Assembly: GCF_003269425.1 (NCBI RefSeq)
Contig: NZ_CP030104.1
Location: 310,001-374,000, forward strand
DNA: 64,000 bases
Origin: Flagellimonas maritima
GTDB lineage: Bacteria > Bacteroidota > Bacteroidia > Flavobacteriales > Flavobacteriaceae
Direction: 5' to 3'
Part shown: positions 37,678 to 46,331 of the stretch, in pieces
Position numbering within the stretch: position 1 is the first letter of the stretch
How the letters are laid out: each line of letters begins with the position of its first letter
Position numbers and translations under genes: made by a program
The notes under the pieces: model-generated
Seen by the model: the letters and a program-made list of their open reading frames with translations, nothing else
Told to the model about the DNA's origin: nothing
Database searches by the model: none

Positions 37678-37978
37678 ATTTATTATCCATTACAGCATAC
37701 ATTTTATACTTCCTATACTTATTGGTCTTTTTATTGTAAAGAATAACAAGGTCAAGGTTACCCTTATTCTTCTAGCAGGTATTCTTATCGATGTGGACCA
37801 TGTGTTGGCAGAACCTATTTTTGACCCCAATCGTTGTAGTATAAACTTTCATCCCCTCCATAGCTATTTTGCAATACTGATATATTGCATACTACCTTTT
37901 TTTAAAAGAACCAGAATTATTGGCCTGGCACTTATCATTCATATTATAGCGGACCTTACCGATTGCCTATTGATTTGA
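37670..37978 (+). CDS. DUF6122 family small membrane protein
   Basis: A 102-residue, mostly hydrophobic protein with three to four membrane helices. It carries the conserved pattern LIDVDHVLAEPIFDPNRCSI and FHPLHSYFAI, where His and Asp residues recall YdjM-like membrane metal-dependent hydrolases. Function is unknown. Its end overlaps the end of the convergent EEP gene by 12 bases. Confidence 0.8.
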   Translation: MHRFIIHYSIHFILPILIGLFIVKNNKVKVTLILLAGILIDVDHVLAEPIFDPNRCSINFHPLHSYFAILIYCILPFFKRTRIIGLALIIHIIADLTDCLLI

Positions 37979-38980
37979 TGTATAGCGCAAAGTAGCTGCT
38001 ACAGGATAATGGTCAGATAATTTTAAATTAAAATTATTGTGGGAGATAACCTCAAAAGAAGGATCGGAAAGAATATAATCTATACGTAGTGGAAACCCGA
38101 ACAAGCTGTAGCTACGTCCAAATCCGTTGCCTTTTTCCAAAAAACTATCCTGCAAATCACCTTTTACTATTCTATAGACATTTGAGAATTGGGTATTGTT
38201 GAAATCACCACAAACTATATTTTTATAAGGGCTTTTACTCATATGTGCTTCAAAAATCTTGGCCTGTTCCAATTGTTTTGAGAACGTATCCACCAATCTT
38301 TTATAATTTTTTTCTGATTCTTTTTCGGAGAATGAATCTGATGAAGGAACTATTTTGAAAGATTGCAAATGTAGATTGTAGACTCTTATCGTATCCGAGT
38401 TATATAGAATATCAGTATAAATAATATTATTTCCCGTACTGGGTAGGCTAAGTGAACCATTTTCTATAATTGGAAATTTAGAAAAAATTGCCTGTGTAGT
38501 TTTACGTCGGGAATAAGTTGTTACACTTTTATGTGGATACTGGGAAAAGTCCTCGTTTCTTTCTCTGTTATATTCTTGGATACATAGTATATCCGGGTTT
38601 TCATCTGCTATAAATTTTACGATGCTATCACCGATACCAGCCTCTTTAATCCACTCATTTTTGTTAAAGCTCCATGCATTGAAGGTCATGATTTTTAAAT
38701 CAGATTCACTGGCGCTATCATCTTTCTTGGAAATACCGTAGAAAGAACCAAAAACTAAATACCCCAATAATAAAGCTGTAAAGGATAATAGAAACTTTTT
38801 TTTCTTGCTATATAGCCAGTAAAACAAAAAAATTATATTTAAAATAAACAGAAAGGGGACACCTAAACTCAGTACGGAAAGGATGGGAATAATTTGAACG
38901 CTGAAAAAAGAGAGAATACAAGTTAACAATAGCGCCAAAGCAACAATAATATTTAATCCAAATGTTAACTTGCCCAACAT
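37967..38980 (-). CDS. Membrane-anchored endonuclease/exonuclease/phosphatase (EEP) family protein
   Basis: A 337-residue protein with three N-terminal transmembrane helices (residues 1-85), then an EEP domain facing the periplasm. EEP motifs are IMTFNAWS (97), ILCIQEYN, YNLHLQS, VCGDFNNTQFS, RIDYIL and LSDHYPVA near the end, so metal-binding and catalytic His/Asp residues are present. Members hydrolyse phosphodiesters (DNA, phosphoinositides, sphingolipids); the substrate here is unknown. It is the last gene of a minus run after the rhomboids. Confidence 0.87.
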   Translation of the reverse strand: MLGKLTFGLNIIVALALLLTCILSFFSVQIIPILSVLSLGVPFLFILNIIFLFYWLYSKKKKFLLSFTALLLGYLVFGSFYGISKKDDSASESDLKIMTFNAWSFNKNEWIKEAGIGDSIVKFIADENPDILCIQEYNRERNEDFSQYPHKSVTTYSRRKTTQAIFSKFPIIENGSLSLPSTGNNIIYTDILYNSDTIRVYNLHLQSFKIVPSSDSFSEKESEKNYKRLVDTFSKQLEQAKIFEAHMSKSPYKNIVCGDFNNTQFSNVYRIVKGDLQDSFLEKGNGFGRSYSLFGFPLRIDYILSDPSFEVISHNNFNLKLSDHYPVAATLRYTSNQ

Positions 38981-39001
38981 AACAGAAGGTTTTTTTACAA
39001 A

Positions 39002-39868
39002 TTAATCCTCTTTTCCCGCCTTGAACAAAAAGTCTTTTTCCGCTTTGGATAAGCTCTCGTACCCAGATTTGCTGATTTTGTCCAAAATCATGTCTATTTT
39101 GCGTTGATGGGCTTCTTTATCATAGTCAACACCAGTTTTGGACTTGGATGCATTTTTTTTGTACACCGTTTTCAATGGAGCTTTTTTATTCCCGGATTTA
39201 AACAGCATTGCTATGGAATCCCTAAACTTGGTAAATCCAGAACCAATGTCAGTTCCCTTCAACAATTGTCTTGCATAAATGTAACCGAGCAATGCTCCTC
39301 CCAAATGTGCTAGCCTACCCCCAATATTTCCACCATAGGGAATTTGAATCAAATCCACCAAAACAAAAAATGCCCCTACGTACCAAAGTTTAACATTAAA
39401 AAATATGACACGCACCTCTTGATTGGGTATATAGGCACAGATAAAAATTAACACAGCCGTTACTCCCGCAGATGCTCCTATCAATGCCGTATTGGTATTC
39501 AGTAATGTTGGGAAAATATTATAGCTCAACAAGAAAACAGTTCCGCCAACGATAACACCCAAAAAATATACGTTTATAAATCTTTGAGCATCAAATAGAT
39601 TTAAAAATATTCGACCTGTAAAATAGAGCATCAACATATTCCAAAAAATATGTCCGAACCCAGCATGAAAAAAAGAATACGTGATAATCGACCATGGTTG
39701 TCCAAAAAACTCCAAAAAATCTTTAGGTAACTGGAACCATTCAACAACCGAAATATCGAGAAGGGCAATACCCAAACCGCCAAGAACAAAAACCAATACG
39801 TTAAGCACTATAAGCTTTTCCGCTATGTTCAATCTGGCAAAGTTATATTGTAAATTTCCGTTCGCCAT
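39002..39868 (-). CDS. Rhomboid family intramembrane serine protease (second copy)
   Basis: A 288-residue membrane protein with about six transmembrane helices and a basic cytoplasmic tail. Catalytic residues are visible: Ser133 in ALIGASAGVTAV and His188 in RLAHLGGALLGY; HAGFGHIFWNML (68-79) is the usual L1/TM2 region. The 60-residue tail (KKAPLKTVYKKNASKSKTG, then KIDMILDKISKSGYESLSKA) is typical of Bacteroidota rhomboids. It follows another rhomboid gene by 3 bases. Confidence 0.9.
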   Translation of the reverse strand: MANGNLQYNFARLNIAEKLIVLNVLVFVLGGLGIALLDISVVEWFQLPKDFLEFFGQPWSIITYSFFHAGFGHIFWNMLMLYFTGRIFLNLFDAQRFINVYFLGVIVGGTVFLLSYNIFPTLLNTNTALIGASAGVTAVLIFICAYIPNQEVRVIFFNVKLWYVGAFFVLVDLIQIPYGGNIGGRLAHLGGALLGYIYARQLLKGTDIGSGFTKFRDSIAMLFKSGNKKAPLKTVYKKNASKSKTGVDYDKEAHQRKIDMILDKISKSGYESLSKAEKDFLFKAGKED

Positions 39869-39871
39869 ATA

Positions 39872-40669
39872 TCAATTCCATCTGTTTTGGTTAAACTGAT
39901 TCTTTTTCCAATACCACATCATAATAAATCCTATGAGCGCACCTCCTATATGAGCGAAATGTGCAATCCCCGTATTGATATTACCAATACCAAAAATCAA
40001 ATCTACAGCCAATAAAAGCGGCACAAAATATTTGGCCTTAATGGGTACGGGAAGAAATATCAACATTAACTTTGCTTCTGAATACATAAAGGCAAATGCC
40101 ACTAAAATTCCATAAATGGCACCAGAAGCTCCAACTGCAGGGGTTTTTAAACTTGCATGTGAATCAAAAATTGTTTGGAAATCAATATTTAATATACTAG
40201 GATTTATATTGTTATTTAATAAAAACTTTGATGCATTGTTATAAAATTTTTCACCTGAGTATTGTGTCCCAACTTGACTATCTACATTCAACATTTCATA
40301 ATAAACATCGCTAGAAATATAACCGCTAAGTATATCATAACCTTCTTGTATATAATAATAATTCATTCCAGTATGTAAAAAAGCAGAGCCAAGTCCTGCT
40401 GAAAAATAAAAAAACAGAAATTTGTTTCTTCCCCAAGCTTGCTCCAATGGTGTTCCAAATGCCCACAACGCATACATATTAAAAAGAATATGCATAAAGT
40501 TGCCATGCATGAACATATGGCTAATCACCTGCCACCATTGAAAATTCTCGTTTTTGGGGAACCAAAGTGATAGCCACTGGTACATCTGATCTCCATAAAC
40601 TTGAGTGGCCAAAAACAAAATAACGTTGATAATCAACAAGTGTTTAACTGCCTCGGTCAATCTACCCAT
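39872..40669 (-). CDS. Rhomboid family intramembrane serine protease (first copy)
   Basis: A 265-residue membrane protein with Ser182 in VGASGAIYGILV and His240 in HFAHIGGALIGF, so the catalytic dyad is intact. HGNFMHILFNMYAL (55-68) marks TM2. Between TM3 and TM4 there is an unusually long Tyr/Asn-rich hydrophilic loop (about residues 103-178). It starts directly at the mutL stop. Tandem rhomboids beside mutL suggest one cotranscribed unit. Confidence 0.9.
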   Translation of the reverse strand: MGRLTEAVKHLLIINVILFLATQVYGDQMYQWLSLWFPKNENFQWWQVISHMFMHGNFMHILFNMYALWAFGTPLEQAWGRNKFLFFYFSAGLGSAFLHTGMNYYYIQEGYDILSGYISSDVYYEMLNVDSQVGTQYSGEKFYNNASKFLLNNNINPSILNIDFQTIFDSHASLKTPAVGASGAIYGILVAFAFMYSEAKLMLIFLPVPIKAKYFVPLLLAVDLIFGIGNINTGIAHFAHIGGALIGFIMMWYWKKNQFNQNRWN

Positions 40670-42517
40670 CTAACTTAATTTTTTTTCAATATCCCTTTCG
40701 GAAATAATAGTGTACGTCATTTTTTGAAAAGGACTTAGACTGGGCTCCTTACACCCGAATAAATCATTTACCAAAGCCAGTTGTGATTCTTGGTTCAATA
40801 ATTCTCCTGTTTTTACAGCTAGGTTTTTAGAAAGTGCCCTTGCCAATACCTCTGCTTGGGAAATTGTACTTTCCGAATATCCTTCCCTATAATCAGCTAT
40901 CAGACGATCTAATACCGTGCCAATTCTACTTTCAGATAAAATCAAAGGGACACCTGTCACCTTTACAGTTTCCTGTTCCAAATTCTCAAAGGCAAAACCA
41001 ATGTTTCCCAGACTATCTTTCAATTCGTTCAATGTAACCAGTTCCTGTTTTGAAAAAGAGAGTTCCAAAGGAAATAATAGTTGTTGACTTATCCCCTCTT
41101 TTACCGTAATCTCCGTTAAAAATTTTTCAAACAATATACGTTCGTGTGCCCTATTTTGATTGATGACCAACATCCCGGATTTGATAGTGCTAACAATGTA
41201 TTTACGACGAAGTTGAAATGTAGTACTTGTATGTTCTTCAACATCTTCCTCTGAATAAAAGGTTCCTTGCAACAAGACATCAGACTCAATTTCAACGCTG
41301 CTAAAATTATCCGTACTTGCACCGGTATCCAAATCTTTGTAAAGATTTTCCCAGCCTTTTGCACTCACTTTTTGATAGGTATGTGATTTAACACTTTGTT
41401 CTCCAGTTTTTGCAAATGGGTTAAAAGCAGCATCGACGGTAACTTTTGGGAGTACAACACCCCTTCCTTTATAGGCATAGGGTGTATCCAAATTTGGATC
41501 GTGCTCAAAATCCAATACGGGCGCTATGTTAAATTGGCCCAAACTATGTTTTATAGTTGAACGCAATATAGCATACATCGTGTTTTCATCATCAAACTTG
41601 ACCTCGGTTTTCGTAGGGTGAATATTGATATCTATACATGATGGGTCAACATCCAAATACAAAAAATAACCTGGATATACATCAGATTTTATAAGTCCCT
41701 CAAAAGCTGCGATTACGGAATGATGCAGATATGGACTTTTGATGAATCTATTGTTGGCGAAGAAAAATTGTTCTCCCCTACTCTTTTTGGCAAACTCAGG
41801 CTTGCAAATGAACCCAGATATCTTTACTACTTCCGTCTCTTCGTTCACCGGCACTAAACGATTTTCCATCTTGCTTCCAAAAACATGATTGATTCTTTGC
41901 CTATGATTTACTTGCGGAAGATTAAAAACTTCTGAACCATTATTATAAAAATGAAATTCGATGCTTGGGTGTACTAAAGCGACCCTATGAAATTCATCTG
42001 TAATGTGACGCAACTCAACTTGATTCGATTTGAGAAAATTACGACGTGCGGGAATATTAAAAAAGAGATTCTTAACAGCGATCGACGTTCCTGTCGGCGT
42101 AGCTATAGGTTCTTGGGCAACGACCTGACTCCCTTCAATTTTTAAATACGTACCAACATCAGAGTCTTCTGTTTTGGTCTGCATGTCTACATGCGCTATT
42201 GCTGCAATAGATGCTAAAGCCTCGCCCCTAAAACCTTTCGTTTTTAAATTGAATAAATCTTTTGCATCTGATATTTTGGATGTAGCATGCCGTTCAAAGG
42301 ATAATCTGGCATCGGTCTCGCTCATTCCCTTACCATTGTCAACTACCTGAATCAAAGCCTTGCCACCATCTTTTATTATTAACTTTATCAAGGATGCATT
42401 GGCATCAATGGCATTTTCCAAAAGTTCCTTAACCACTGAAGCTGGTCGTTGAACAACTTCCCCTGCTGCTATTTGATTGGCAACATGGTCTGGCAAAAGT
42501 TTAATGATATCTGCCAT
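40670..42517 (-). CDS. mutL: DNA mismatch repair protein MutL
   Basis: A 615-residue protein. The GHKL ATPase is complete at residues 1-330: ELLENAIDANAS, VVDNGKGMSETDARL, RHATSKI, TKGFRGEALASIAA and GTSIAVKNLFFNIPARRNFL. The C-terminal dimerisation domain begins near 430. Endonuclease motifs of most non-enteric MutL proteins are altered: the DQHA(x)2E(x)4E region reads NQNRAHERILFE (Asn453, Asn455) and the CPHGRP region reads SPFQKM (about 595-600). ATPase function is likely; nicking activity is doubtful. It overlaps the small gene upstream by one base. Confidence 0.95.
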   Translation of the reverse strand: MADIIKLLPDHVANQIAAGEVVQRPASVVKELLENAIDANASLIKLIIKDGGKALIQVVDNGKGMSETDARLSFERHATSKISDAKDLFNLKTKGFRGEALASIAAIAHVDMQTKTEDSDVGTYLKIEGSQVVAQEPIATPTGTSIAVKNLFFNIPARRNFLKSNQVELRHITDEFHRVALVHPSIEFHFYNNGSEVFNLPQVNHRQRINHVFGSKMENRLVPVNEETEVVKISGFICKPEFAKKSRGEQFFFANNRFIKSPYLHHSVIAAFEGLIKSDVYPGYFLYLDVDPSCIDINIHPTKTEVKFDDENTMYAILRSTIKHSLGQFNIAPVLDFEHDPNLDTPYAYKGRGVVLPKVTVDAAFNPFAKTGEQSVKSHTYQKVSAKGWENLYKDLDTGASTDNFSSVEIESDVLLQGTFYSEEDVEEHTSTTFQLRRKYIVSTIKSGMLVINQNRAHERILFEKFLTEITVKEGISQQLLFPLELSFSKQELVTLNELKDSLGNIGFAFENLEQETVKVTGVPLILSESRIGTVLDRLIADYREGYSESTISQAEVLARALSKNLAVKTGELLNQESQLALVNDLFGCKEPSLSPFQKMTYTIISERDIEKKLS

Positions 42518-42801
42518 TAGGGATTGAGGAATATTGATAAATCAAAATCTATGATGAATAGGAATAGCAGTATCAAAATGGCTACGATAATCAGGAATCT
42601 TAACTTTACGTTCTTATCGCCTTCGTTTTTCAAATCATCCACTGCGGAGGAAAACTTGTTTTTAAGTCCTCTTTGGGTATGTGCCGTACTTCTGTATTTA
42701 TCTAGTTTATGTTCTATTTTAAAAGGACTGTTTTCACCTTTATAGTAGCGTGGTGAATAATTGTAACTTCTATTTTTTCTAAGTTTTAGAAAATTTCGCA
42801 T
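42517..42801 (-). CDS. Small membrane protein, conserved hypothetical
   Basis: A 94-residue protein with a basic, Tyr-rich N terminus (RKNRSYNYSPRYYKGENSPF), a central polar part and one C-terminal transmembrane helix (LRFLIIVAILILLFLFIIDF). I recognise no catalytic motif. Relatives in flavobacteria are sometimes labelled riboflavin synthase beta subunit, probably because ribH lies next door; nothing in the sequence supports that. Its stop overlaps the mutL start (shared base 42517), which argues it is a real, cotranscribed gene. Confidence 0.72.
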   Translation of the reverse strand: MRNFLKLRKNRSYNYSPRYYKGENSPFKIEHKLDKYRSTAHTQRGLKNKFSSAVDDLKNEGDKNVKLRFLIIVAILILLFLFIIDFDLSIFLNP

Positions 42802-43104
42802 TGTATCCTTTTCCGTATACCCTCAAAGGTACTTAAAATCGAAAAAACAGATGAGCAACAAGTCCCAAAAAGTGTTAACAGTCTGGAAAGTTTGATGTTC
42901 CAGTGCAAGCTCAAATACAAATTCAAAAACCAAACTCAAGTTCAAATTCAGTTAAACTATCGCAAGTTCATACTATACATTTCAAATTATGACGGATAGG
43001 GCTATTTTTAGTTTTTTGAGCCTGTGAATATATTGTACTTACATGTAAAGTTACTGCCCGCATACGAGTGGGATTGTATTTGGGTTTTGTTTTTGAATTT
43101 GTAT
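42802..43104. other. Gene-free gap between ribH and the mutL run, with AAATTCAA-type repeats
   Basis: No gene is visible. The left half contains degenerate repeats of a CAAGTTCAAATTC type (42905-42952). The right edge carries an inverted copy of one of them (separate entry). There is no good U-tract terminator. Confidence 0.55.
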
Positions 43105-43106
43105 TT
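42913..43106. repeat. Inverted repeat (23-bp arms, 22 of 23 matching) flanking a 148-bp core
   Basis: The arm at 42913-42935 is the reverse complement of 43084-43106 except for one base. The right arm overlaps the ribH stop codon (TAA at 43107-43105). Other degenerate copies lie next to the left arm (42935-42952). The arms are AT-rich, and the 148-bp core has no gene. Confidence 0.85.
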
Positions 43107-43587
43107 ACGTCCCCAAAACTGCCATTTTAATTGCAGCGATAGCAGCTTCGGTACCTTTGTTGCCATGTTTTCCACCGCTGCGGTCCAAAGCTTGTTGTAA
43201 GTTGTTATCTGTTAGGACACAGAAAATAACGGGAGTATCATACTTAACGTTCAAATCTTTTATCCCTTGTGCAGTAGCACTGCAAACAAAATCAAAATGA
43301 CTGGTCTCTCCACGGATTACGCTACCTATGGCTATAACAGCATCCACATTTTGGGTGGCTAGCATTTTCTTGCATCCAAAGGTGAGCTCGTAGCTACCGG
43401 GAACATTCCAACGGATAATATTTTCCGTCAGTGCACCACAATCAACAAGTGCTTCAAAAGTGCCATTGTACAAGCCTTCTGTAATGGTTTCGTTCCATTC
43501 AGAAACAACAATCCCAAATCGAAGCGTTGCAGCGTTTGGGATTGATGATTTATCGTAAGCCGAAAGATTTTTGTTCTCTGTAGCCAT
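43105..43587 (-). CDS. ribH: 6,7-dimethyl-8-ribityllumazine synthase
   Basis: A 160-residue enzyme catalysing the penultimate riboflavin step, condensing the ribitylamino-uracil with dihydroxybutanone phosphate. Family motifs are FGIVVSEWNETITEGLYNGT (substrate Trp/Asn), NVPGSYELTFGCKK, AIGSVIRGETSHFDFVCS (phosphate and catalytic His) and RSGGKHGNKGTEAAIAAIKM. It follows the TPR gene by 2 bases and assembles as an icosahedral or pentameric particle in other species. Confidence 0.95.
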   Translation of the reverse strand: MATENKNLSAYDKSSIPNAATLRFGIVVSEWNETITEGLYNGTFEALVDCGALTENIIRWNVPGSYELTFGCKKMLATQNVDAVIAIGSVIRGETSHFDFVCSATAQGIKDLNVKYDTPVIFCVLTDNNLQQALDRSGGKHGNKGTEAAIAAIKMAVLGT

Positions 43588-43589
43588 TA

Positions 43590-44351
43590 TTAAGTTTTGG
43601 CCAAACCTATGAGTACGTCTATATTGTTCGCTTCCTGTGAATTGGAAAACTCGTTCTTAATTCGTTCAAAGAAACCTAAAGCCTTTTCTTTTTGGCCTAA
43701 ATCCATTGCAATGATACCTGCCTTGTATAAAAACCTTGGCGTTGTAAAGTCATTGGCATTGTGTGCTATAGCTTTTTCATAATAATCCAAGGCATCCTCT
43801 TGTTGATTCAATTGGGAAAATGCATCTCCAATACCTCCTTTAGCCATTGCGCCCAAAATAGCGTCATCAGAGGAAAAATCTTCAAGATGTGTGATTGCTT
43901 CTCCGTATTGCTGCATATTAAGATACGTCATTCCTGCTGAGTATTTTGCCAGGTTTGCCGCTTTTGTTCCTTTGTATTCTTCAATAATGTCCAAAAAACC
44001 ATATTTTCCTTCAGCACCGTTCAAAGCCAGTGAAAACAGAGAATCTTTTTCGGTTTCGCTGGTCAAAGCCTGATCAAAATATTGCTGTGGATAATAAAGT
44101 TCGTTGGCAGCCGATGCTTCTTTAGGTTTTTGAATGAATTCATTATACCCTAAATAGCCAAGAACACCTATCGCAATAGCTCCAATTACGCCTAATATGT
44201 AGTTCTGGTTTTTCTGTACCCAGGCTTCAGTTTTGGAGGCTCCTTCATCCAACGAACTAAAAACTTCTGCAGTGGTACTGTTTTGTTCGTCCAACTGGGC
44301 TTCCTCAACCTTATTTTTTGGCTTAAAGCCTCGCTTTTTGTATGTTGCCAT
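43590..44351 (-). CDS. Membrane-anchored tetratricopeptide repeat protein (YfgM-like)
   Basis: A 253-residue protein with a basic N terminus (MATYKKRGFKPKNK), one transmembrane helix at about 53-73 (YILGVIGAIAIGVLGYLGYN) and TPR helices after it (NLAKYSAGMTYLNMQQYGEA, GGIGDAFSQLNQQEDALDYY, RFLYKAGIIAMDLGQKEKAL). The layout resembles YfgM / ancillary SecYEG proteins. ATG 44351 is the usual start; the longer frame to 44393 relies on TTG. It heads the unit TPR-ribH and is divergent from recF. Confidence 0.86.
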   Translation of the reverse strand: MATYKKRGFKPKNKVEEAQLDEQNSTTAEVFSSLDEGASKTEAWVQKNQNYILGVIGAIAIGVLGYLGYNEFIQKPKEASAANELYYPQQYFDQALTSETEKDSLFSLALNGAEGKYGFLDIIEEYKGTKAANLAKYSAGMTYLNMQQYGEAITHLEDFSSDDAILGAMAKGGIGDAFSQLNQQEDALDYYEKAIAHNANDFTTPRFLYKAGIIAMDLGQKEKALGFFERIKNEFSNSQEANNIDVLIGLAKT

Positions 44352-44371
44352 TCTTGATTTTGTTAATCGGG

Positions 44372-44379
44372 CAAAAATA
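44372..44379 (-). promoter_or_regulatory. -7 element of the TPR-ribH unit
   Basis: Minus-strand TATTTTTG matches TAnnTTTG exactly, 20 bp before the ATG at 44351. It also shows that the TTG-initiated extension to 44393 is unlikely to be translated. No clear -33 TTG. Confidence 0.35.
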
Positions 44380-44415
44380 AAGTTTTTATCCAAAACCGAA
44401 AGGTAATTTATTCGT

Positions 44416-44423
44416 TATTTTTG
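44416..44423 (+). promoter_or_regulatory. -7 element of recF
   Basis: TATTTTTG matches TAnnTTTG exactly, 54 bp before the recF ATG (44478) and back to back with the box of the divergent TPR gene. Confidence 0.35.
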
Positions 44424-44477
44424 GAATCTTTAATTTGTCGTGCATCGACTAAAATCACTATGTTTCTTTAGCTTTTT

Positions 44478-45557
44478 ATGTTTTTAAAGCACTTATCTTT
44501 AGTTAATTATAAAAATTTCTCTTCCAAGAATCTGGAATTTGACCCCATAATCAATTGTTTGGTTGGTGATAATGGTGTTGGCAAAACCAATATCTTGGAT
44601 GCAATCTATCATCTTTCTTTCGGAAAAAGTTATTTTAACCCCGTTGCAACGCAAAACATTAAGCACGAAACCGATTTTTTTGTCATTGAAGGGGAGTTTG
44701 AAAAGAATGGCCGTGCCGAAAAAATCATTTGCAGTTTTAAAAAAGGATTGAAAAAGATTATCAAAAGAAATGATAAGGCCTATGAAAAATTTTCTGAGCA
44801 TATCGGTTTTTTACCACTGGTTATCATTTCCCCTTCGGATAGAAATTTGATTATTGAAGGAAGTGACACACGCAGGAAGTTTATGGATGGTGTCATTTCC
44901 CAATCGGACAAGGCATATTTGCAAACACTCATTAAGTATAACAAAGTACTGATGCAGCGGAATTCGCTACTAAAATATTTTGCCGTAAACCATACGTTTG
45001 ACAATGATACCTTAACTATTTATAACGAACAATTACAGGGTTTTGGAACTGAAATACACCAAAAAAGAATGGAATTCATTTCCGCTTTCGTTCCAATCTT
45101 TAAAGAGCAATATGCACATATTTCTGAGAAAGAAGAACAGATAATGCTTTCCTACGAAAGTCAACTTTCTGAGAAAAAACTATCTGAGCTTTTGGAGAGC
45201 TCAATAACTAAGGACAGGGCATTGCAATATACAAGTATGGGCATCCATAAAGATGATTTAAATTTTACCATTGATGGACATCCCATCAAAAAATTTGGAA
45301 GCCAGGGACAACAAAAAACATTTTTAATCGCTTTAAAGTTGGCGCAGTTCCATTTCATCAAAGAGCAAGCGAAAACTACACCAATACTTCTTTTGGATGA
45401 TATTTTTGACAAATTGGATGAAAACAGAGTTTCCCAAATCGTAGCCTTGGTCAATAATGACAATTTCGGACAGATATTTATCAGCGACACCCACGCAGAG
45501 CGAACAGAAAATGTAGTTAAAAATATCCGCCAGACCTATAAAATATTTACCTTGTAG
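44478..45557 (+). CDS. recF: DNA replication and repair protein RecF
   Basis: A 359-residue SMC-like ATPase that helps load RecA at gaps. Walker A is GDNGVGKTN (residues 30-38), the ABC signature region is [12 protein letters not shown], and Walker B is [16 protein letters not shown], followed by the D-loop/His switch [11 protein letters not shown]. The N terminus [12 protein letters not shown] is standard. The downstream lipoprotein starts one base after its stop. Confidence 0.95.
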   Translation: MFLKHLSLVNYKNFSSKNLEFDPIINCLVGDNGVGKTNILDAIYHLSFGKSYFNPVATQNIKHETDFFVIEGEFEKNGRAEKIICSFKKGLKKIIKRNDKAYEKFSEHIGFLPLVIISPSDRNLIIEGSDTRRKFMDGVISQSDKAYLQTLIKYNKVLMQRNSLLKYFAVNHTFDNDTLTIYNEQLQGFGTEIHQKRMEFISAFVPIFKEQYAHISEKEEQIMLSYESQLSEKKLSELLESSITKDRALQYTSMGIHKDDLNFTIDGHPIKKFGSQGQQKTFLIALKLAQFHFIKEQAKTTPILLLDDIFDKLDENRVSQIVALVNNDNFGQIFISDTHAERTENVVKNIRQTYKIFTL

Positions 45558-45558
45558 C

Positions 45559-45981
45559 ATGAAGAGCGTTTTTTTGTATTTTGCATTTTTGGTAATTTGG
45601 GGATGTAACAAAACATCAATATCAAAAGATGATCTTTCTTATTTAAATGGATATTGGGAGATTGCTGAAGTGGAATTTCCTGATGGGAATAAAAAGACCT
45701 ATTCTGTAAACCCGAACGTCGATTTCATTCAGATTGACCACATGGAGGGATTTCGGAAAAAGTTGCAGCCCTCTTTCAACGGTACATACAGCACTTCAAA
45801 TGACAAGGAAGTTTTTAAAATAGTCCATGTAAACGAAGCGTTTACTATTCAATATAAAAAAGCCCAAAATGAGTGGGAGGAAAAATTGGTCCATTTGGAT
45901 TCGATGACATTTTCCGTGATGAACGAGGAAGGAAAATTATACTCATATAAACGTTTTCAACCCATTTCAATTCCAAAATAA
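45559..45981 (+). CDS. Small lipoprotein, lipocalin-like, unknown function
   Basis: A 140-residue protein with lipobox VIWGC (Cys16). The mature part has LNGYWEIAEVEFPDG, a pattern seen in lipocalin-like domains, and alternating beta-type strands (FNGTYSTSNDKEVFKI, LVHLDSMTFSVMNEEGKLYS). I do not recognise a specific family. Its last base is the first base of the next gene, so it is translated with recF and DUF721. Confidence 0.75.
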   Translation: MKSVFLYFAFLVIWGCNKTSISKDDLSYLNGYWEIAEVEFPDGNKKTYSVNPNVDFIQIDHMEGFRKKLQPSFNGTYSTSNDKEVFKIVHVNEAFTIQYKKAQNEWEEKLVHLDSMTFSVMNEEGKLYSYKRFQPISIPK

Positions 45982-46277
45982 TGGCAAAACGGCATAATTC
46001 ACATCTTAATCTAAGCGATGCCCTGGGGGAGTTTATCAAAGAAAACAAGCTCCAAAAAGGTATGGATAAAGTGGATGCTAAAGATGCTTGGGTCAAACTG
46101 ATGGGCAATGGGGTCAACAATTATACCACTGGTGTCGAACTCAAGAACGAAACCTTGTTCGTATCTCTTTCATCTTCGGTACTTAGGGAGGAACTAAGCT
46201 TGGGGAAAACAAAAATTATTGCCATGCTCAATGAAGAATTGGGTAAAAATTTGGTAAAGAAACTGGTTTTAAGGTAA
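45981..46277 (+). CDS. DUF721 domain protein
   Basis: A 98-residue basic protein matching DUF721 (DciA-like in part): LSDALGEFIKENKLQKGMD, AWVKLMGNGVNNYTTGVELK, ETLFVSLSSSVLREELSLGK and MLNEELGKNLVKKLVLR. The family includes the helicase operator DciA and proteins found beside recF. A DNA-replication role is suggested by the recF context, not shown. A bidirectional terminator follows directly. Confidence 0.83.
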   Translation: MAKRHNSHLNLSDALGEFIKENKLQKGMDKVDAKDAWVKLMGNGVNNYTTGVELKNETLFVSLSSSVLREELSLGKTKIIAMLNEELGKNLVKKLVLR

Positions 46278-46304
46278 AAAAGCCATTCAAAACGAATGGC
46301 TTTT
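46276..46304. terminator. Bidirectional terminator between the DUF721 gene and ndk
   Basis: AAAAGCCATTC (46278-46288) pairs perfectly with GAATGGCTTTT (46294-46304) over a 5-base loop, giving a T run on both strands. It sits between the convergent stops at 46277 and 46332. Confidence 0.9.
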
Positions 46305-46331
46305 CATTTATAAATTATATTGAAGAGCTGT

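Noticed and set aside
42517..42801. Riboflavin synthase beta subunit label for the 94-residue protein
   Set aside because: The protein is a single-helix membrane protein; the true lumazine synthase is ribH at 43105-43587.
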